From: Pelomonas sp. Root1237
GTDB taxonomy: Bacteria > Pseudomonadota > Gammaproteobacteria > Burkholderiales > Burkholderiaceae_C
Length of the DNA stretch: 64,000 nt
Reading direction: 5' to 3'
NCBI RefSeq assembly: GCF_001425055.1
Contig: NZ_LMDK01000017.1
Coordinates: 197,502-261,501, forward strand
In this document: one piece after another, positions 1 through 9,911 of the stretch
Layout: each line of letters begins with the position of its first letter
How positions within the stretch are numbered: the first letter of the stretch is position 1
Notes under the pieces: generated by a model
The model's database searches: none
Told to the model about the DNA's origin: nothing
What the model saw: only the letters and a program-made list of their open reading frames with translations
Position numbers and translations under genes: made by a program

Positions 1-138
1 CTCGCTTGCGCTCGCTCGGTCTGTCCCGCAAAGCTTCCCTAATCAGTTGGGGACAGAGCTACTCGCTTGCGCTCGCTCGGTCTGTCCCGCAAAGGGACAG
101 AGCTACTCGCTTGCGCTCGCTCGGTCTGTCCCGCAAAG
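1..138. repeat. Tandem short repeats with internal dyad, beside purB
   Basis: A unit of about 44 bases occurs at 61-104 and 105-138 (last copy shortened), and an incomplete copy occupies 1-33. Each unit has GGGACAGA at one edge and TCTGTCCC at the other, so transcripts could fold into a hairpin (for example 94-128). The block lies directly 3' of the purB stop codon and may act as its transcript end or be a REP-like element. It is cut by the window edge, so its full extent is unknown. Confidence 0.7.
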
Positions 139-141
139 CCA

Positions 142-1551
<1,410 letters not shown>

Positions 1552-2595
1552 CTAGTTTTTGGGGGCTGCGGGGCCTTCGGCCTTGAAGAAGGCGATGCGC
1601 TCACTGTCGCCAGGATGGGAGCTGAACGCAATGGCCAAAGGGCTCTCGGCACCGCCATACTTTTCGCGGATGCGTTCGAAGAAGACAGCGATGCGCGCCG
1701 GGTCGACACCGCCCCGGCTGGCCAGTTCGCGGGCAAAGGCGTCAGCTTCGCGCTCGTAGTCGCGTGAGTAGCCTTTGGTGAGCAACGCGATGGGCAGACC
1801 ATTGAGCAGGCTGGAATAGTCGCCCAGCCACAACGCCGTGACGGCGGCCGTGACGCCCGCGCGCAAGCCCATGCGCAGGCCGTGGCGGTGCCTGACATGG
1901 CCGGCCTCGTGGGCGAGGATGGTCAGCACCGCGTCGGGCTCGCCCTTCAGCATTTCGAGGAGTTCGTCGGTCACGCACATTTGCTCGCCGGGCAGCGCAA
2001 AGGCATTGGGTCCCAGCGCAGGGGTGGTGCGCCGGAAATGCAGCTGCCAGTGCTCAGGCAGGTCGCGCATGCCGGCAGCGCGCGCCGTGGTCAGCATGCG
2101 CTCGAAGCGCTGGCGCCAGGCCTGCTGCTCTGCCTCGCTGAGCTGGGTGGGTCGCACCATCTGCCTGTCGATCAGCGCCATGGCCTGCTCGCCGATTGGC
2201 TGCTCGGCGCTGAGGGGCACGCGCTCGACGAGGCGGTCGCTGGCCCAGGGCAGGCCCCAGCGCCAACCAGCAGCGAGCAGCACCGTGAGCAAGGCCAGAG
2301 ACATCAGCGCCAGATGCCAGCTGAGTTGCCAGCGCGCGACGAGGCCCGGCAGTTGGCCGATGCTGTCGGCCCAGGCGTCGAAGGCGGCGGCATCGGGGAA
2401 GCTGATCACACCCGCGCCGCGCAGCAGGATCTGCCTTTGGCCATGGCGCATCCGCTCGGGCCATTGCACCTGATCCAGCGGGGTGGCGCGGTCGCCGAAG
2501 CGCAGCGCGCCGTTGTGGAGGCTCACCTCGACGGGCTGGGCCATGCCGCATTGGCCGTCGAACCAACGGCCGGTGATGAAAGTCGATGCGCTCAT
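1552..2595 (-). CDS. M48 family zinc metalloprotease (copy 1)
   Basis: Membrane-anchored peptidase of 347 residues. Residues 1-90 are a soluble N-terminal region, a hydrophobic segment spans about 95-115, and the zinc site HEAGH is at 229-233 with the downstream EREAD motif (281-285) that supplies the third ligand in M48 enzymes. It starts one base after the stop of the DUF898 gene, so the two are almost certainly co-translated. It aligns without gaps over its first 240 residues with the second M48 protein at 3874-4899, showing a tandem duplication of the pair. Substrate unknown; by family (HtpX/Oma1/BepA-like) envelope protein quality control is a guess. Confidence 0.88.
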   Translation of the reverse strand: MSASTFITGRWFDGQCGMAQPVEVSLHNGALRFGDRATPLDQVQWPERMRHGQRQILLRGAGVISFPDAAAFDAWADSIGQLPGLVARWQLSWHLALMSLALLTVLLAAGWRWGLPWASDRLVERVPLSAEQPIGEQAMALIDRQMVRPTQLSEAEQQAWRQRFERMLTTARAAGMRDLPEHWQLHFRRTTPALGPNAFALPGEQMCVTDELLEMLKGEPDAVLTILAHEAGHVRHRHGLRMGLRAGVTAAVTALWLGDYSSLLNGLPIALLTKGYSRDYEREADAFARELASRGGVDPARIAVFFERIREKYGGAESPLAIAFSSHPGDSERIAFFKAEGPAAPKN

Positions 2596-2596
2596 G

Positions 2597-3772
2597 TCAG
2601 AGCCCCACGTCCATGCCGAAGAAATCTCCCGCCACCTCGCCGCTGGCGTCGGTGCGCTCAGTCCCGGCAGGCGCCACCCATGTGGCCGGGTCCGTGCTGC
2701 TCTCGATGCTCACGGACTCCAGCCGTAGCCGCATGGTGGCGATGACGGCGAAGGGCCGGTACAGGCCCAGCGTGGCGACGATCAGCAGCCAGTTCTTCAG
2801 CGTCAGCCCCCTCAGGCCGGAGAGTTCGCTGCGAAAGCGCAGGGACGCGCTGTGGGTATTGCCCCAGACGAGGTTCTGGATGCGCGAGGCGTAGTAGGGC
2901 AGCACGACGCTGCCGACGAACAGGTAGAGCATCCCCGCCCAGGCAAGCCCGAAATAGGTGCTGCTACCCTTGGCGTCGATCTTGCCGGTGGTGGCCAGCC
3001 CCAGCAGGCTGCCCAGGACGAAAGTGCATATCGAGACGACCACCAGCATCAGCACCGCCAGCATGACGGACTTCAAGCCGACGAAGTAGACCGAGCGCGT
3101 GTGCAGCCGGATGCCACTGTGCTTGCCGGCGATGCGGTAGCCGCTGTTCTGGTAGCGCTTGATCAGCGCCGTGGACCAGGGCGCCGCCAGCAGGGCGGCC
3201 AACTGCAACGCCTGCCCGAGCCAGGCCAGGACGCCGCCGCCTGGGCCCTCACCCTTCAGGCTCCAGGCCAGCGCCAGCGCGGCAGGCACGAACACCGGCA
3301 GGTAGGCGAGATAGGCTGCGCCCAGCGACCCCTCAAAGCCCATCCGCAAGCCACGCCAGCTGGTGTTGCCGAGGCGGAACTGCATCGATGCCCGCCACAG
3401 CGCCGGCCAGGCGGCACCCGCCAGCACGAAGGCCAGCAGCGCCGCCATGGGCGAGAACTCTCCAGCAAACGTGTAGACGAGCATCAGCACGGCCATCAGC
3501 ACAAAGCCGCGGAACATCTTCCACGCGTCGCCGTGGAAGGCGAGCGCTTCGCCGTCGATCAGCGTGTTGGCGTAGAGGTAGCGGATGCGTCGCATCTTGG
3601 CGAACGGCAGGTAGAGCCCGCAGCTCAGCAGGATGAACAGCAGGTTGACGGCCCAGATGCGGAAGTACTCGCTGCCGGAGCCGGTGAAGCGGATCTCGAG
3701 AACACGCGGCGCGGGCTCGGCGTTGGGCGGGGGCAGATCGGCCGTCGTCGGGACGGCTGCGGCGGTGTGCAT
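2597..3772 (-). CDS. DUF898 (YjgN-like) polytopic membrane protein, copy 1
   Basis: A 391-residue inner-membrane protein of the YjgN/DUF898 family: a short Ala/Pro-rich N-terminus, then RVLEIRFTGSGSEYFRIW followed by repeated hydrophobic segments to the C-terminus. The start at 3772 is chosen because AGGGAG lies six bases upstream; an in-frame start at 3877 has no such site. The gene is followed after one base by an M48 protease gene, and the pair is duplicated at 3874-6086. Family function is not established; the constant pairing here suggests the membrane protein anchors, feeds or is processed by the protease. Confidence 0.85.
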   Translation of the reverse strand: MHTAAAVPTTADLPPPNAEPAPRVLEIRFTGSGSEYFRIWAVNLLFILLSCGLYLPFAKMRRIRYLYANTLIDGEALAFHGDAWKMFRGFVLMAVLMLVYTFAGEFSPMAALLAFVLAGAAWPALWRASMQFRLGNTSWRGLRMGFEGSLGAAYLAYLPVFVPAALALAWSLKGEGPGGGVLAWLGQALQLAALLAAPWSTALIKRYQNSGYRIAGKHSGIRLHTRSVYFVGLKSVMLAVLMLVVVSICTFVLGSLLGLATTGKIDAKGSSTYFGLAWAGMLYLFVGSVVLPYYASRIQNLVWGNTHSASLRFRSELSGLRGLTLKNWLLIVATLGLYRPFAVIATMRLRLESVSIESSTDPATWVAPAGTERTDASGEVAGDFFGMDVGL

Positions 3773-3873
3773 GGAAACTCCCTGGGTGAAGGCGCCGCCG
3801 TCTGCTGCAGCGGGCTGCCCGTGACTGTGGCATTGCCGGCGCGCGTCACGAGCTCCGCTCGCGACGTGATTGT

Positions 3874-4899
3874 TCACCGCTGACTGAAGAAGGCGATGCG
3901 CTCCTCGTCTGCGGGGTGGGACGAGATCGCGATGGCCAACGGGTTGTTGTCCACCGTTGCATGCTTCTTGGCCAGACGCTCGAAAAACACGGCCATGCGC
4001 GAGGTGTCCACGCCGCCGGCCCGGGCCAGCGTGCGGCCGTAGAGGTCAGCCTCGCGCTCGTTGTCGCGCGAGTAGGCGTTGCTCGCCAGCAAGGCCGGCG
4101 CCGCGGCAAGCAGCGTGGAGAAGTCGCCCACGATGACCGAGGCGACGACGCCGACCGCACCCGCCCGCAGCATCAGCCGCAGGCCGTGACGGTGACGCAC
4201 GTGACCCAGCTCGTGCGCCAGCACGGTCATCACCGCGTCAGGCTCGTCGGCCAGCAGTTCCAGCAACTCGTCGGTGATGACGATGTCGCCGCCGGGCAGC
4301 GCAAACGCATTCGGTCCCAGCGCCTTGCCCCCGTTGCGGAAATGGATCTCGAAGCGCTCCGGCACCGCCGGCCCACCGTCAGCGTGGGCTCGCGCGATGG
4401 CCTTGGTCCAACGGTCTTGCCAGACCTGTTGCTGGGCCGCGCTGAGGGCGCTCGGCTTGAGCCAATCGCCGTCCAGACCGTTCAACAAATGCTCGCCCAG
4501 GGTCCGCTCAGCGGATTGGGGCAGCGCGTCGACGGCGGTGTCGACCGCCCACGGCAGTCCCCAGCGCCAACCCGCTGCCAGGCCCGCCGCCAGCAACACC
4601 AGCGCCAGCAGCGCCAGCAGCCAGCTCTGCTGCCACTGCACGATGGCGCTGTCACTGCGACCGGACGCGCTCGCCCAGGCATCAAAGGCCGTGGCATCGG
4701 CAAAGCTCAGCAGGCCGCCGCCAGGCAGCAGGATCTGGCGCTGGCCATGGCGCTGGCGTTCGGGCCAGGTCAGGCCTGACAGCGGCGCGCTCTGCTCACC
4801 GAAGTGCAGCGTCGCACCGTCCATCCAGACCTCAATGGGCCGCGCGCGGGCGCTGCGCCCATCAAACCAGTCCGCGGCGAGGCGGGGCGAAGCATCCAT
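3874..4899 (-). CDS. M48 family zinc metalloprotease (copy 2)
   Basis: A 341-residue paralogue of the protein at 1552-2595 with the same organisation: soluble N-terminus, one transmembrane segment near 93-115, HELGH at 229-233 and a later NEREAD motif. The ATG at 4899 shares its A with the TGA stop of the upstream DUF898 gene (TGATG), indicating translational coupling. The open frame continues far upstream but that part is a shadow of the DUF898 gene. Both copies keep all zinc ligands, so both are probably active. Confidence 0.88.
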   Translation of the reverse strand: MDASPRLAADWFDGRSARARPIEVWMDGATLHFGEQSAPLSGLTWPERQRHGQRQILLPGGGLLSFADATAFDAWASASGRSDSAIVQWQQSWLLALLALVLLAAGLAAGWRWGLPWAVDTAVDALPQSAERTLGEHLLNGLDGDWLKPSALSAAQQQVWQDRWTKAIARAHADGGPAVPERFEIHFRNGGKALGPNAFALPGGDIVITDELLELLADEPDAVMTVLAHELGHVRHRHGLRLMLRAGAVGVVASVIVGDFSTLLAAAPALLASNAYSRDNEREADLYGRTLARAGGVDTSRMAVFFERLAKKHATVDNNPLAIAISSHPADEERIAFFSQR

Positions 4900-6086
4900 C
4901 ACAGGCCCATGTCGATGCCGAAGAAGTCGCCGGCGATGTCGCCCGTCGCGTCGGCGTGGCCGGCATGGGCTGCGGCCACCCAGTCGGCCGGGTCTTCGTC
5001 GCAGCCGATGCTGACGGCCTCCAGGCGCAGCCGCGCCGTGGCGATCGCCGCGAAGGGCCGGTACAGGCCCAGGGTCAGGCCGGTCAGCAGCCAGTTCTTC
5101 AGCGTCAGGCCGAACAGGGACGAGAAGCTCAGCGTGCTGCGAAAGCGCAAGGCTTCGCTGCGCGTGCCGCTCCAGGCCAGGTTCTGCATGCGTGCGGCGC
5201 TGTAGGGCATGACGACCGCGAAATACAGCAGGTAGGCGAGCAGCACCCCAAAGCCCAGCGCGGCCATGCTGACGACACGACCCATGCTCTGCTGCATGGT
5301 GCTGCCCAGCGCGACGAACAACGCGATCAGCACGCCGGAACCGATCATGGGCAGCAACGAGACGCCGATGGTCTTCAGCCCGAGCAGATAGACCTTGGCC
5401 ACCGACAGCTTGAGCCGGGCATGCTGTCCGGCGATGCGGTAGCCGTTGTGCTGGTAGCGCTTGAACAGGGTCAATGACCAAGGCATCAGGACCATCATGC
5501 CCAGCAGGCCGACGACGTTCAGCCACAGCGCGGGCGTCATCTCCTTGGCCGTGCCTGCGTCTGCGGAGGCCATCAGTGCGGTGCCGGCGACCATGGCGAT
5601 GGCCGGCAGATAGCTGGGTGCGCAGGCCAGATAGGCCCCTTGCAGCGACCCCTCGAAGCGCAGGCGCAGGCCGCGCCAGCTGGTGTTGCCCAGGCGAAAC
5701 TGCATCGAGGCCCGCCACAGGGCCGGCCAGACGGCGCACAGGATCAGGAAGGCGATGAAGGCCGCCAGCTGCGACAGCCGGCCCGCGCCGCTGTAGACAC
5801 CCATCAACACGACCAGCAGCACGAAGCCGCGGAACATCTTCCACGGGTCGCCATGAAAGCTCAGCGCCTGGCCATCGACCAGGGTGTTGGCATAGAAGTA
5901 GCGGATGCGCCTGGCCTTGGCGAAGGGCAGGTACAGGCCCAGCGTGACGAGGATGAGCAGCAGGTTGACCGACCAGATGCGGAAATACTCGCTGCCCGAG
6001 CCGGTGAAGCGGATGTCGAGCACCCGCGGCGCAGCGGGCGGCGTGGCGACGGGGGCCGCATCGGCCGCGGCGTCGAGGTCTTGCAT
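4899..6086 (-). CDS. DUF898 (YjgN-like) polytopic membrane protein, copy 2
   Basis: A 395-residue multi-pass membrane protein, clearly paralogous to the one at 2597-3772: both carry RITGSGSEYFRIW-like N-terminal motifs, YLPFAK and FRGFVL segments, GLTLKNWLL and a common C-terminus GDFFG(I/M)D. The ATG at 6086 is preceded by GGGAG at a normal distance, as in copy 1. It overlaps the following M48 gene by one base. The duplication unit therefore comprises leader, DUF898 gene and protease gene. Function unknown. Confidence 0.85.
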   Translation of the reverse strand: MQDLDAAADAAPVATPPAAPRVLDIRFTGSGSEYFRIWSVNLLLILVTLGLYLPFAKARRIRYFYANTLVDGQALSFHGDPWKMFRGFVLLVVLMGVYSGAGRLSQLAAFIAFLILCAVWPALWRASMQFRLGNTSWRGLRLRFEGSLQGAYLACAPSYLPAIAMVAGTALMASADAGTAKEMTPALWLNVVGLLGMMVLMPWSLTLFKRYQHNGYRIAGQHARLKLSVAKVYLLGLKTIGVSLLPMIGSGVLIALFVALGSTMQQSMGRVVSMAALGFGVLLAYLLYFAVVMPYSAARMQNLAWSGTRSEALRFRSTLSFSSLFGLTLKNWLLTGLTLGLYRPFAAIATARLRLEAVSIGCDEDPADWVAAAHAGHADATGDIAGDFFGIDMGL

Positions 6087-6196
6087 GGAATCTCCCTGTT
6101 AGCGGGCCGCTGTTCAGCGCGGCGTGCCGGCCGAGACTTTGGCGGTGGCCAGCGTGCCTGGCAACTCTGGTTTGTCAGGCCCCGTGATGTGATTTT

Positions 6197-6268
6197 TTAC
6201 GGCTGCCTGAAGAAGGCGATGCGCTCTTCGTCGCCCGGGTGGCTTGAGAACGAAGCCGAAAAAGACCT
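6197..6268 (-). pseudogene. C-terminal remnant of a third M48 protease copy
   Basis: Read on the minus strand, this stretch encodes FSSHPGDEERIAFFRQP followed by TAA, closely matching the extreme C-termini of the two M48 proteins (ISSHPADEERIAFF and FSSHPGDSERIAFF). Homology stops upstream, where the sequence is unrelated. The bases between it and the DUF898 start (about 6100-6196) also resemble the spacer between the two intact pairs. A third protease copy therefore existed and was mostly deleted. Confidence 0.75.
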
Positions 6269-6506
6269 GGACCGAGTCGTCGCGGTCGTGTCGGAATCAA
6301 GCATTCATCCTCCCTCGGATGTCCTTTGTCCCGGCTTCCGGGGACGGCGCCGGTGTCTGAGCGGCAGCACTGTGCAGGGCGCCCTCCCTGCTGGCAACCC
6401 CTGCTTGCGGTGGCTGTCGGCCCCAGCCGACAGGCCTTTTTCACGGGCAGTCCGCCAAGAAGCGCTCGCTAGAATCGTTTCGACTTGTGATCCCCTTGCC
6501 TGCCCT

Positions 6507-7136
6507 ATGACGATGAAGTTGATCGGTTCTCTCGCCAGCCCTTACGTGCGCAAGGTTCGCATCGTGATGGCCGAGAAGAAGCTCGATTACCAGTTGGTGC
6601 TTGAAGACGTCTGGGGCAGCGACGCCATCCTGAAGATGAACCCGCTGGGCAAGGTGCCCTGCCTGGTCATGGAAGGCCAGGATTCGATCACCGGTGCCGT
6701 CTTCGACTCGCGCGTCATCGTCGAGTACGTGGACACGCTGTCACCCGTGGGCAAGCTGATCCCCGAGCGCGGCCGCGAGCGCTGTGAGGTGCGCACCTGG
6801 GAGGCCCTGGCCGACGGCATCGTCGATGCCGGCATCCTCGTGCGCCTGGAGCGCACCTGGGCGCACCGCCCCGCGGAGCAGCGCAGCCCGGCCTGGATTG
6901 ACCGTCAGCTGACCAAGGTCAACGCCGCGTTGGCCGCGATGAGCCAGGGCCTGGGCGAGAAGGCCTGGTGCTCGGGCAACCATTTCTCGCTCGCCGACAT
7001 CTCCGTCGGTTGCGCCCTGGGCTGGCTGGAATTCCGCTTCCCGGAGATCAACTGGCGCGAGGACTACCCCAATCTGGCTCGCCACATGGACAAGCTGTCC
7101 CAGCGCCAGAGCTTTGCGGACACCGTGCCTGCCTAG
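6507..7136 (+). CDS. Glutathione S-transferase, YibF-like
   Basis: A 209-residue cytosolic GST. The N-terminal thioredoxin-like domain (about 1-80) begins MKLIGSLASPYVRKVRI, where the serine/proline stretch corresponds to the glutathione site, and includes the cis-proline region NPLGKVPCLV. The C-terminal helical domain contains EALADGIVDAGILVRLE, shared with E. coli YibF. Two ATG codons six bases apart are possible starts (6507, 6513); the second fits the family better. The gene converges on and overlaps by four bases the response-regulator-like gene. Substrate unknown. Confidence 0.88.
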   Translation: MTMKLIGSLASPYVRKVRIVMAEKKLDYQLVLEDVWGSDAILKMNPLGKVPCLVMEGQDSITGAVFDSRVIVEYVDTLSPVGKLIPERGRERCEVRTWEALADGIVDAGILVRLERTWAHRPAEQRSPAWIDRQLTKVNAALAAMSQGLGEKAWCSGNHFSLADISVGCALGWLEFRFPEINWREDYPNLARHMDKLSQRQSFADTVPA

Positions 7137-7780
7137 GCGATCAGCAGTTCCCGCGAACGCACATGCAGCAGACGCACCAGGCGCCAGATGCGGCGCTCGA
7201 TTTCGGCAACGTCCAGCTTCCACAGCGTCGCGATCTCGGCCAGTAGCAGGCCTTGCGCCAGCAGCGTCAGCAGATGACGGCTGGCCTGGTCGATCTGGCG
7301 GCCGGCGGGGCTGGCATCCAGCGGCGCTGCGGCCTGGCGGGCCGTGACGATGGGGCTGCGCTCGATGCCGAAGGCCGCCAGGGCCTGGCGGGCCAGCTGA
7401 GGGTTGAACATGGAGCGGCGTTCATGCAGGCGAGTCAGCGCCTGGACGAGGCCGGCACCGCTGCCGTCGTCCACGTGATAGGCATTGGCGCCGGCACTCA
7501 GCGCGGCGAACAGCTGCAGGTCATCGGCCGTCGGCGTCAGCAGCAGCAGCTGGGGCCGCACCGGCAGGCGGCCGAGTTCATGGGCGACACGCATCGCATG
7601 GCTGTCGACCAGGCGCAGGTCGCTAGCGACGATGTCGGGCGCCAGCGCGGCGAGTTCGTCCAGCGCGTCGGCCAGCAGGGTGCTGCTGCCGGCCAGCTCC
7701 ACGCCGTCGGCCTGCAGCAGCAGCGAGCGCGTGCGCTGCAGCGTGGGCTCGCTGAGACGGAGGAGATAGACGGTGGGCAT
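7133..7780 (-). CDS. Atypical NarL/FixJ-type response regulator
   Basis: A 215-residue protein with a receiver-like N-terminal half (about 1-120) and a LuxR/NarL-type helix-turn-helix region in the last 60 residues (SRHLLTLLAQGLLLAEIATLWKL). The segment PDIVASDLRL retains an aspartate where phosphorylation normally occurs, but the N-terminal acidic pair is missing (VYLLRLSEP) and the usual lysine is not evident, so it may not be phosphorylated conventionally. No sensor kinase is adjacent. The gene overlaps the 3' end of the GST by four bases in convergent orientation. Family call is moderately sure; targets unknown. Confidence 0.65.
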   Translation of the reverse strand: MPTVYLLRLSEPTLQRTRSLLLQADGVELAGSSTLLADALDELAALAPDIVASDLRLVDSHAMRVAHELGRLPVRPQLLLLTPTADDLQLFAALSAGANAYHVDDGSGAGLVQALTRLHERRSMFNPQLARQALAAFGIERSPIVTARQAAAPLDASPAGRQIDQASRHLLTLLAQGLLLAEIATLWKLDVAEIERRIWRLVRLLHVRSRELLIA

Positions 7781-7908
7781 GATGCGCGGATGTAACCGCT
7801 GCGCATTGTGCGCGTTTTGGTCGCCATCCCCCTAACTTGTAGGCGCCATCCCCCGCGGGCGCGGGCCCCTCGTCCAAGGAGGGGATCGCCAGGCGCCCGG
7901 CCCGAGAT

Positions 7909-9567
7909 TCACGCGGCAGCGGTACGTTCGATGGCGCCCTGGGGCGCAAAGCTGTGGGCGCTGGCCAGCGGCCAGTAGATCCTGAAGGTGTTGTGCCTCA
8001 TGTCGCCGCGCAGCAGCGAACCCGGCTCCACGAAAGGCAGCAGGTTGGCCAGCAACCTGACCTCGTGCTTGTCCAGGCGGTGCACGATGTGCTGGGCCGT
8101 GATTTCCTGCGGGTGGCACAGGCCGGCGGCCTCGACGAGTTCCTTCAGCGCCTTCAGCGTGCCCTGGTGAAAGTTGGCGACGCGCTGGGCCTTGTCGGGC
8201 ACGACGATGGCGCGCTGGCGCACCGGGTCCTGCGTGGTCACGCCCGTCGGGCAATGGCCGGTGTGGCAGGCCTGGGCCTGGATGCAGCCCAGAGCGAACA
8301 TGAAGCCGCGCCCGGCGTTGCACCAGTCGGCGCCCAGCGCCATCAGGCGCACCAGGTCGAAGGCGGTCGTGACCTTGCCGGCGCAGCCGATCTTGATCTT
8401 GTCGCGCAGGTTCAATCCGACCAGCGAGTTGTGCACGAGCAGCAGGCCCTCCTGAACCGGCGCGCCGACATGGTTGGTGAACTCCAGCGGCGCGGCGCCC
8501 GTGCCGCCTTCGGCGCCATCGACGACGATGAAGTCGGGCGTGATGCCGGTCTCCAGCATGGCCTTGCACACAGCGAACCACTCCCAGGGGTGGCCGATGC
8601 AAAGCTTGAAGCCGGTGGGCTTGCCGCCCGACAGCGTGCGCAGCCTGTCGATGAACTGCATCATCTCGATGGGTGTCGAGAAGGCGCTGTGCCGGGCCGG
8701 TGAGATGCAGGCCACGCCCTCGGGAACGCCACGTGCGGCCGCAATCTCCGCCGTCACCTTCGGGCCGGGCAGCACGCCGCCGTGGCCGGGCTTGGCGCCC
8801 TGGCTGAGCTTGAGCTCGATCATCTTGACCTGCGGGTCGCGGGCAGCGGCCTCGAAGCGCTCGGGGCTGAAGCTGCCATCGTCATTGCGGCAGCCGAAAT
8901 AACCCGAGCCAATCTCCCAGATCAGGTCGCCGCCATGCACGCGGTGGTGGGCGCTGATCGAGCCTTCGCCCGTGTCGTGGGCGAAGCCGCCGAGCTTCGC
9001 GCCCTTGTTCAGCGCCAGGATGGCGTTGGCGCTGAGCGCACCGAAGCTCATCGCCGAGATGTTGAAGACGCTGGCCGAATAGGGCTGGGCCCGGCCCGCG
9101 CCAATGGTGATGCGGAAGTCGTGGCTGGTGAGATGGGTCGGCGCCAGGGAATGGTTGATCCATTCATAGCCGCGCGCGCTGACGTCCAGCTGGGTGCCGA
9201 AAGGGCGCTGGTCGGCCTCGCCCTTGGCGCGCTGGTAGACGATGGAGCGCTGGGCACGCGAGAACGGCGCGGCATCGTTGTCGCCCTCCAGGAAATACTG
9301 GCGGATCTCCGGGCGGATGAACTCCAGCAGGAAGCGCAGATGGCCGATGACGGGATAGTTGCGCAGAATGGAATGACGCGTCTGGCGGGTATCGCGCAGG
9401 CCGAGCAACGTCAGGCCCAGGAAGACGACGACCAGCACGCCGTCGACGAGCCCGCCCATCCAACCGATGGCGAAGAACAGCGCCAGCAGGCCGCACAACA
9501 TCCACGTCAGATAGCGCAGCGGGAAATATTCGTTGATGCGTCGTGTCCAGCTGGGCCAGGCAAGCAT
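7909..9567 (-). CDS. FMN-binding glutamate synthase family protein, membrane-anchored
   Basis: A 552-residue protein with the FMN-dependent synthase domain of glutamate synthase but no amidotransferase domain. Hydrophobic segments near residues 15-55 suggest an N-terminal membrane anchor. Recognisable motifs are SAMSFGALS, GEGSISAHH, LSQGAKPGHGG and, near residue 430, CIQAQACHTGHCPTG, whose three cysteines match the 3Fe-4S cluster site of glutamate synthases. It may transfer electrons or make glutamate, but physiological substrates of this stand-alone type are not established. It is transcribed away from the nested-repeat element at 9608-9870. The 128-base gap to the next gene holds only GC-rich short inverted repeats. 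Confidence 0.9.
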   Translation of the reverse strand: MLAWPSWTRRINEYFPLRYLTWMLCGLLALFFAIGWMGGLVDGVLVVVFLGLTLLGLRDTRQTRHSILRNYPVIGHLRFLLEFIRPEIRQYFLEGDNDAAPFSRAQRSIVYQRAKGEADQRPFGTQLDVSARGYEWINHSLAPTHLTSHDFRITIGAGRAQPYSASVFNISAMSFGALSANAILALNKGAKLGGFAHDTGEGSISAHHRVHGGDLIWEIGSGYFGCRNDDGSFSPERFEAAARDPQVKMIELKLSQGAKPGHGGVLPGPKVTAEIAAARGVPEGVACISPARHSAFSTPIEMMQFIDRLRTLSGGKPTGFKLCIGHPWEWFAVCKAMLETGITPDFIVVDGAEGGTGAAPLEFTNHVGAPVQEGLLLVHNSLVGLNLRDKIKIGCAGKVTTAFDLVRLMALGADWCNAGRGFMFALGCIQAQACHTGHCPTGVTTQDPVRQRAIVVPDKAQRVANFHQGTLKALKELVEAAGLCHPQEITAQHIVHRLDKHEVRLLANLLPFVEPGSLLRGDMRHNTFRIYWPLASAHSFAPQGAIERTAAA

Positions 9568-9607
9568 GAGGGGTCCTTAAACCGTGACCGACGGATGCTA
9601 AGGCCGG

Positions 9608-9870
9608 AGGAGCCTGAGCGGCAGCGGGCGTGGCCCGCGTTGTGACTGGCAAGGGCGCAGGCTAGGCGCGAGGAGGCAGCGGGTGCGTACCCGCAACGAC
9701 GAGCAACAACGCCTGCGCCCTTGCCAGTCACAACCCGGAGGGCCGAGCGATTTGCGGGGCCATGCGGCGTTACCGGCTCGTTGTGGGTCCCTACCCACGC
9801 CTCGCCGGCGCCTGGCCTGGCCCCGCAAATCGCCTCGGCGCGGGCCACGCCCGCTGCCGCTCAGGCTCCT
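9608..9870. repeat. Nested inverted-repeat element (cloverleaf-forming)
   Basis: A 263-base intergenic block. The 32-base ends at 9608-9639 and 9839-9870 are perfect inverted repeats. Inside are two further hairpins side by side: 9640-9662 pairs perfectly with 9711-9733, and 9742-9762 pairs with 9818-9839 apart from one bulged base. Each has a small hairpin at its tip (9679-9694 and 9783-9798, both with a GGGT/ACCC stem). Folded, this is a three-way junction with two capped arms. It contains no plausible gene and lies between two divergent genes. It could be a non-autonomous mobile element, an RNA, or a cruciform regulatory block. Confidence 0.9.
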
Positions 9871-9911
9871 GACCTCACAATTGCCCGCATCAACCCTCAA
9901 GGTAGCTGTCG

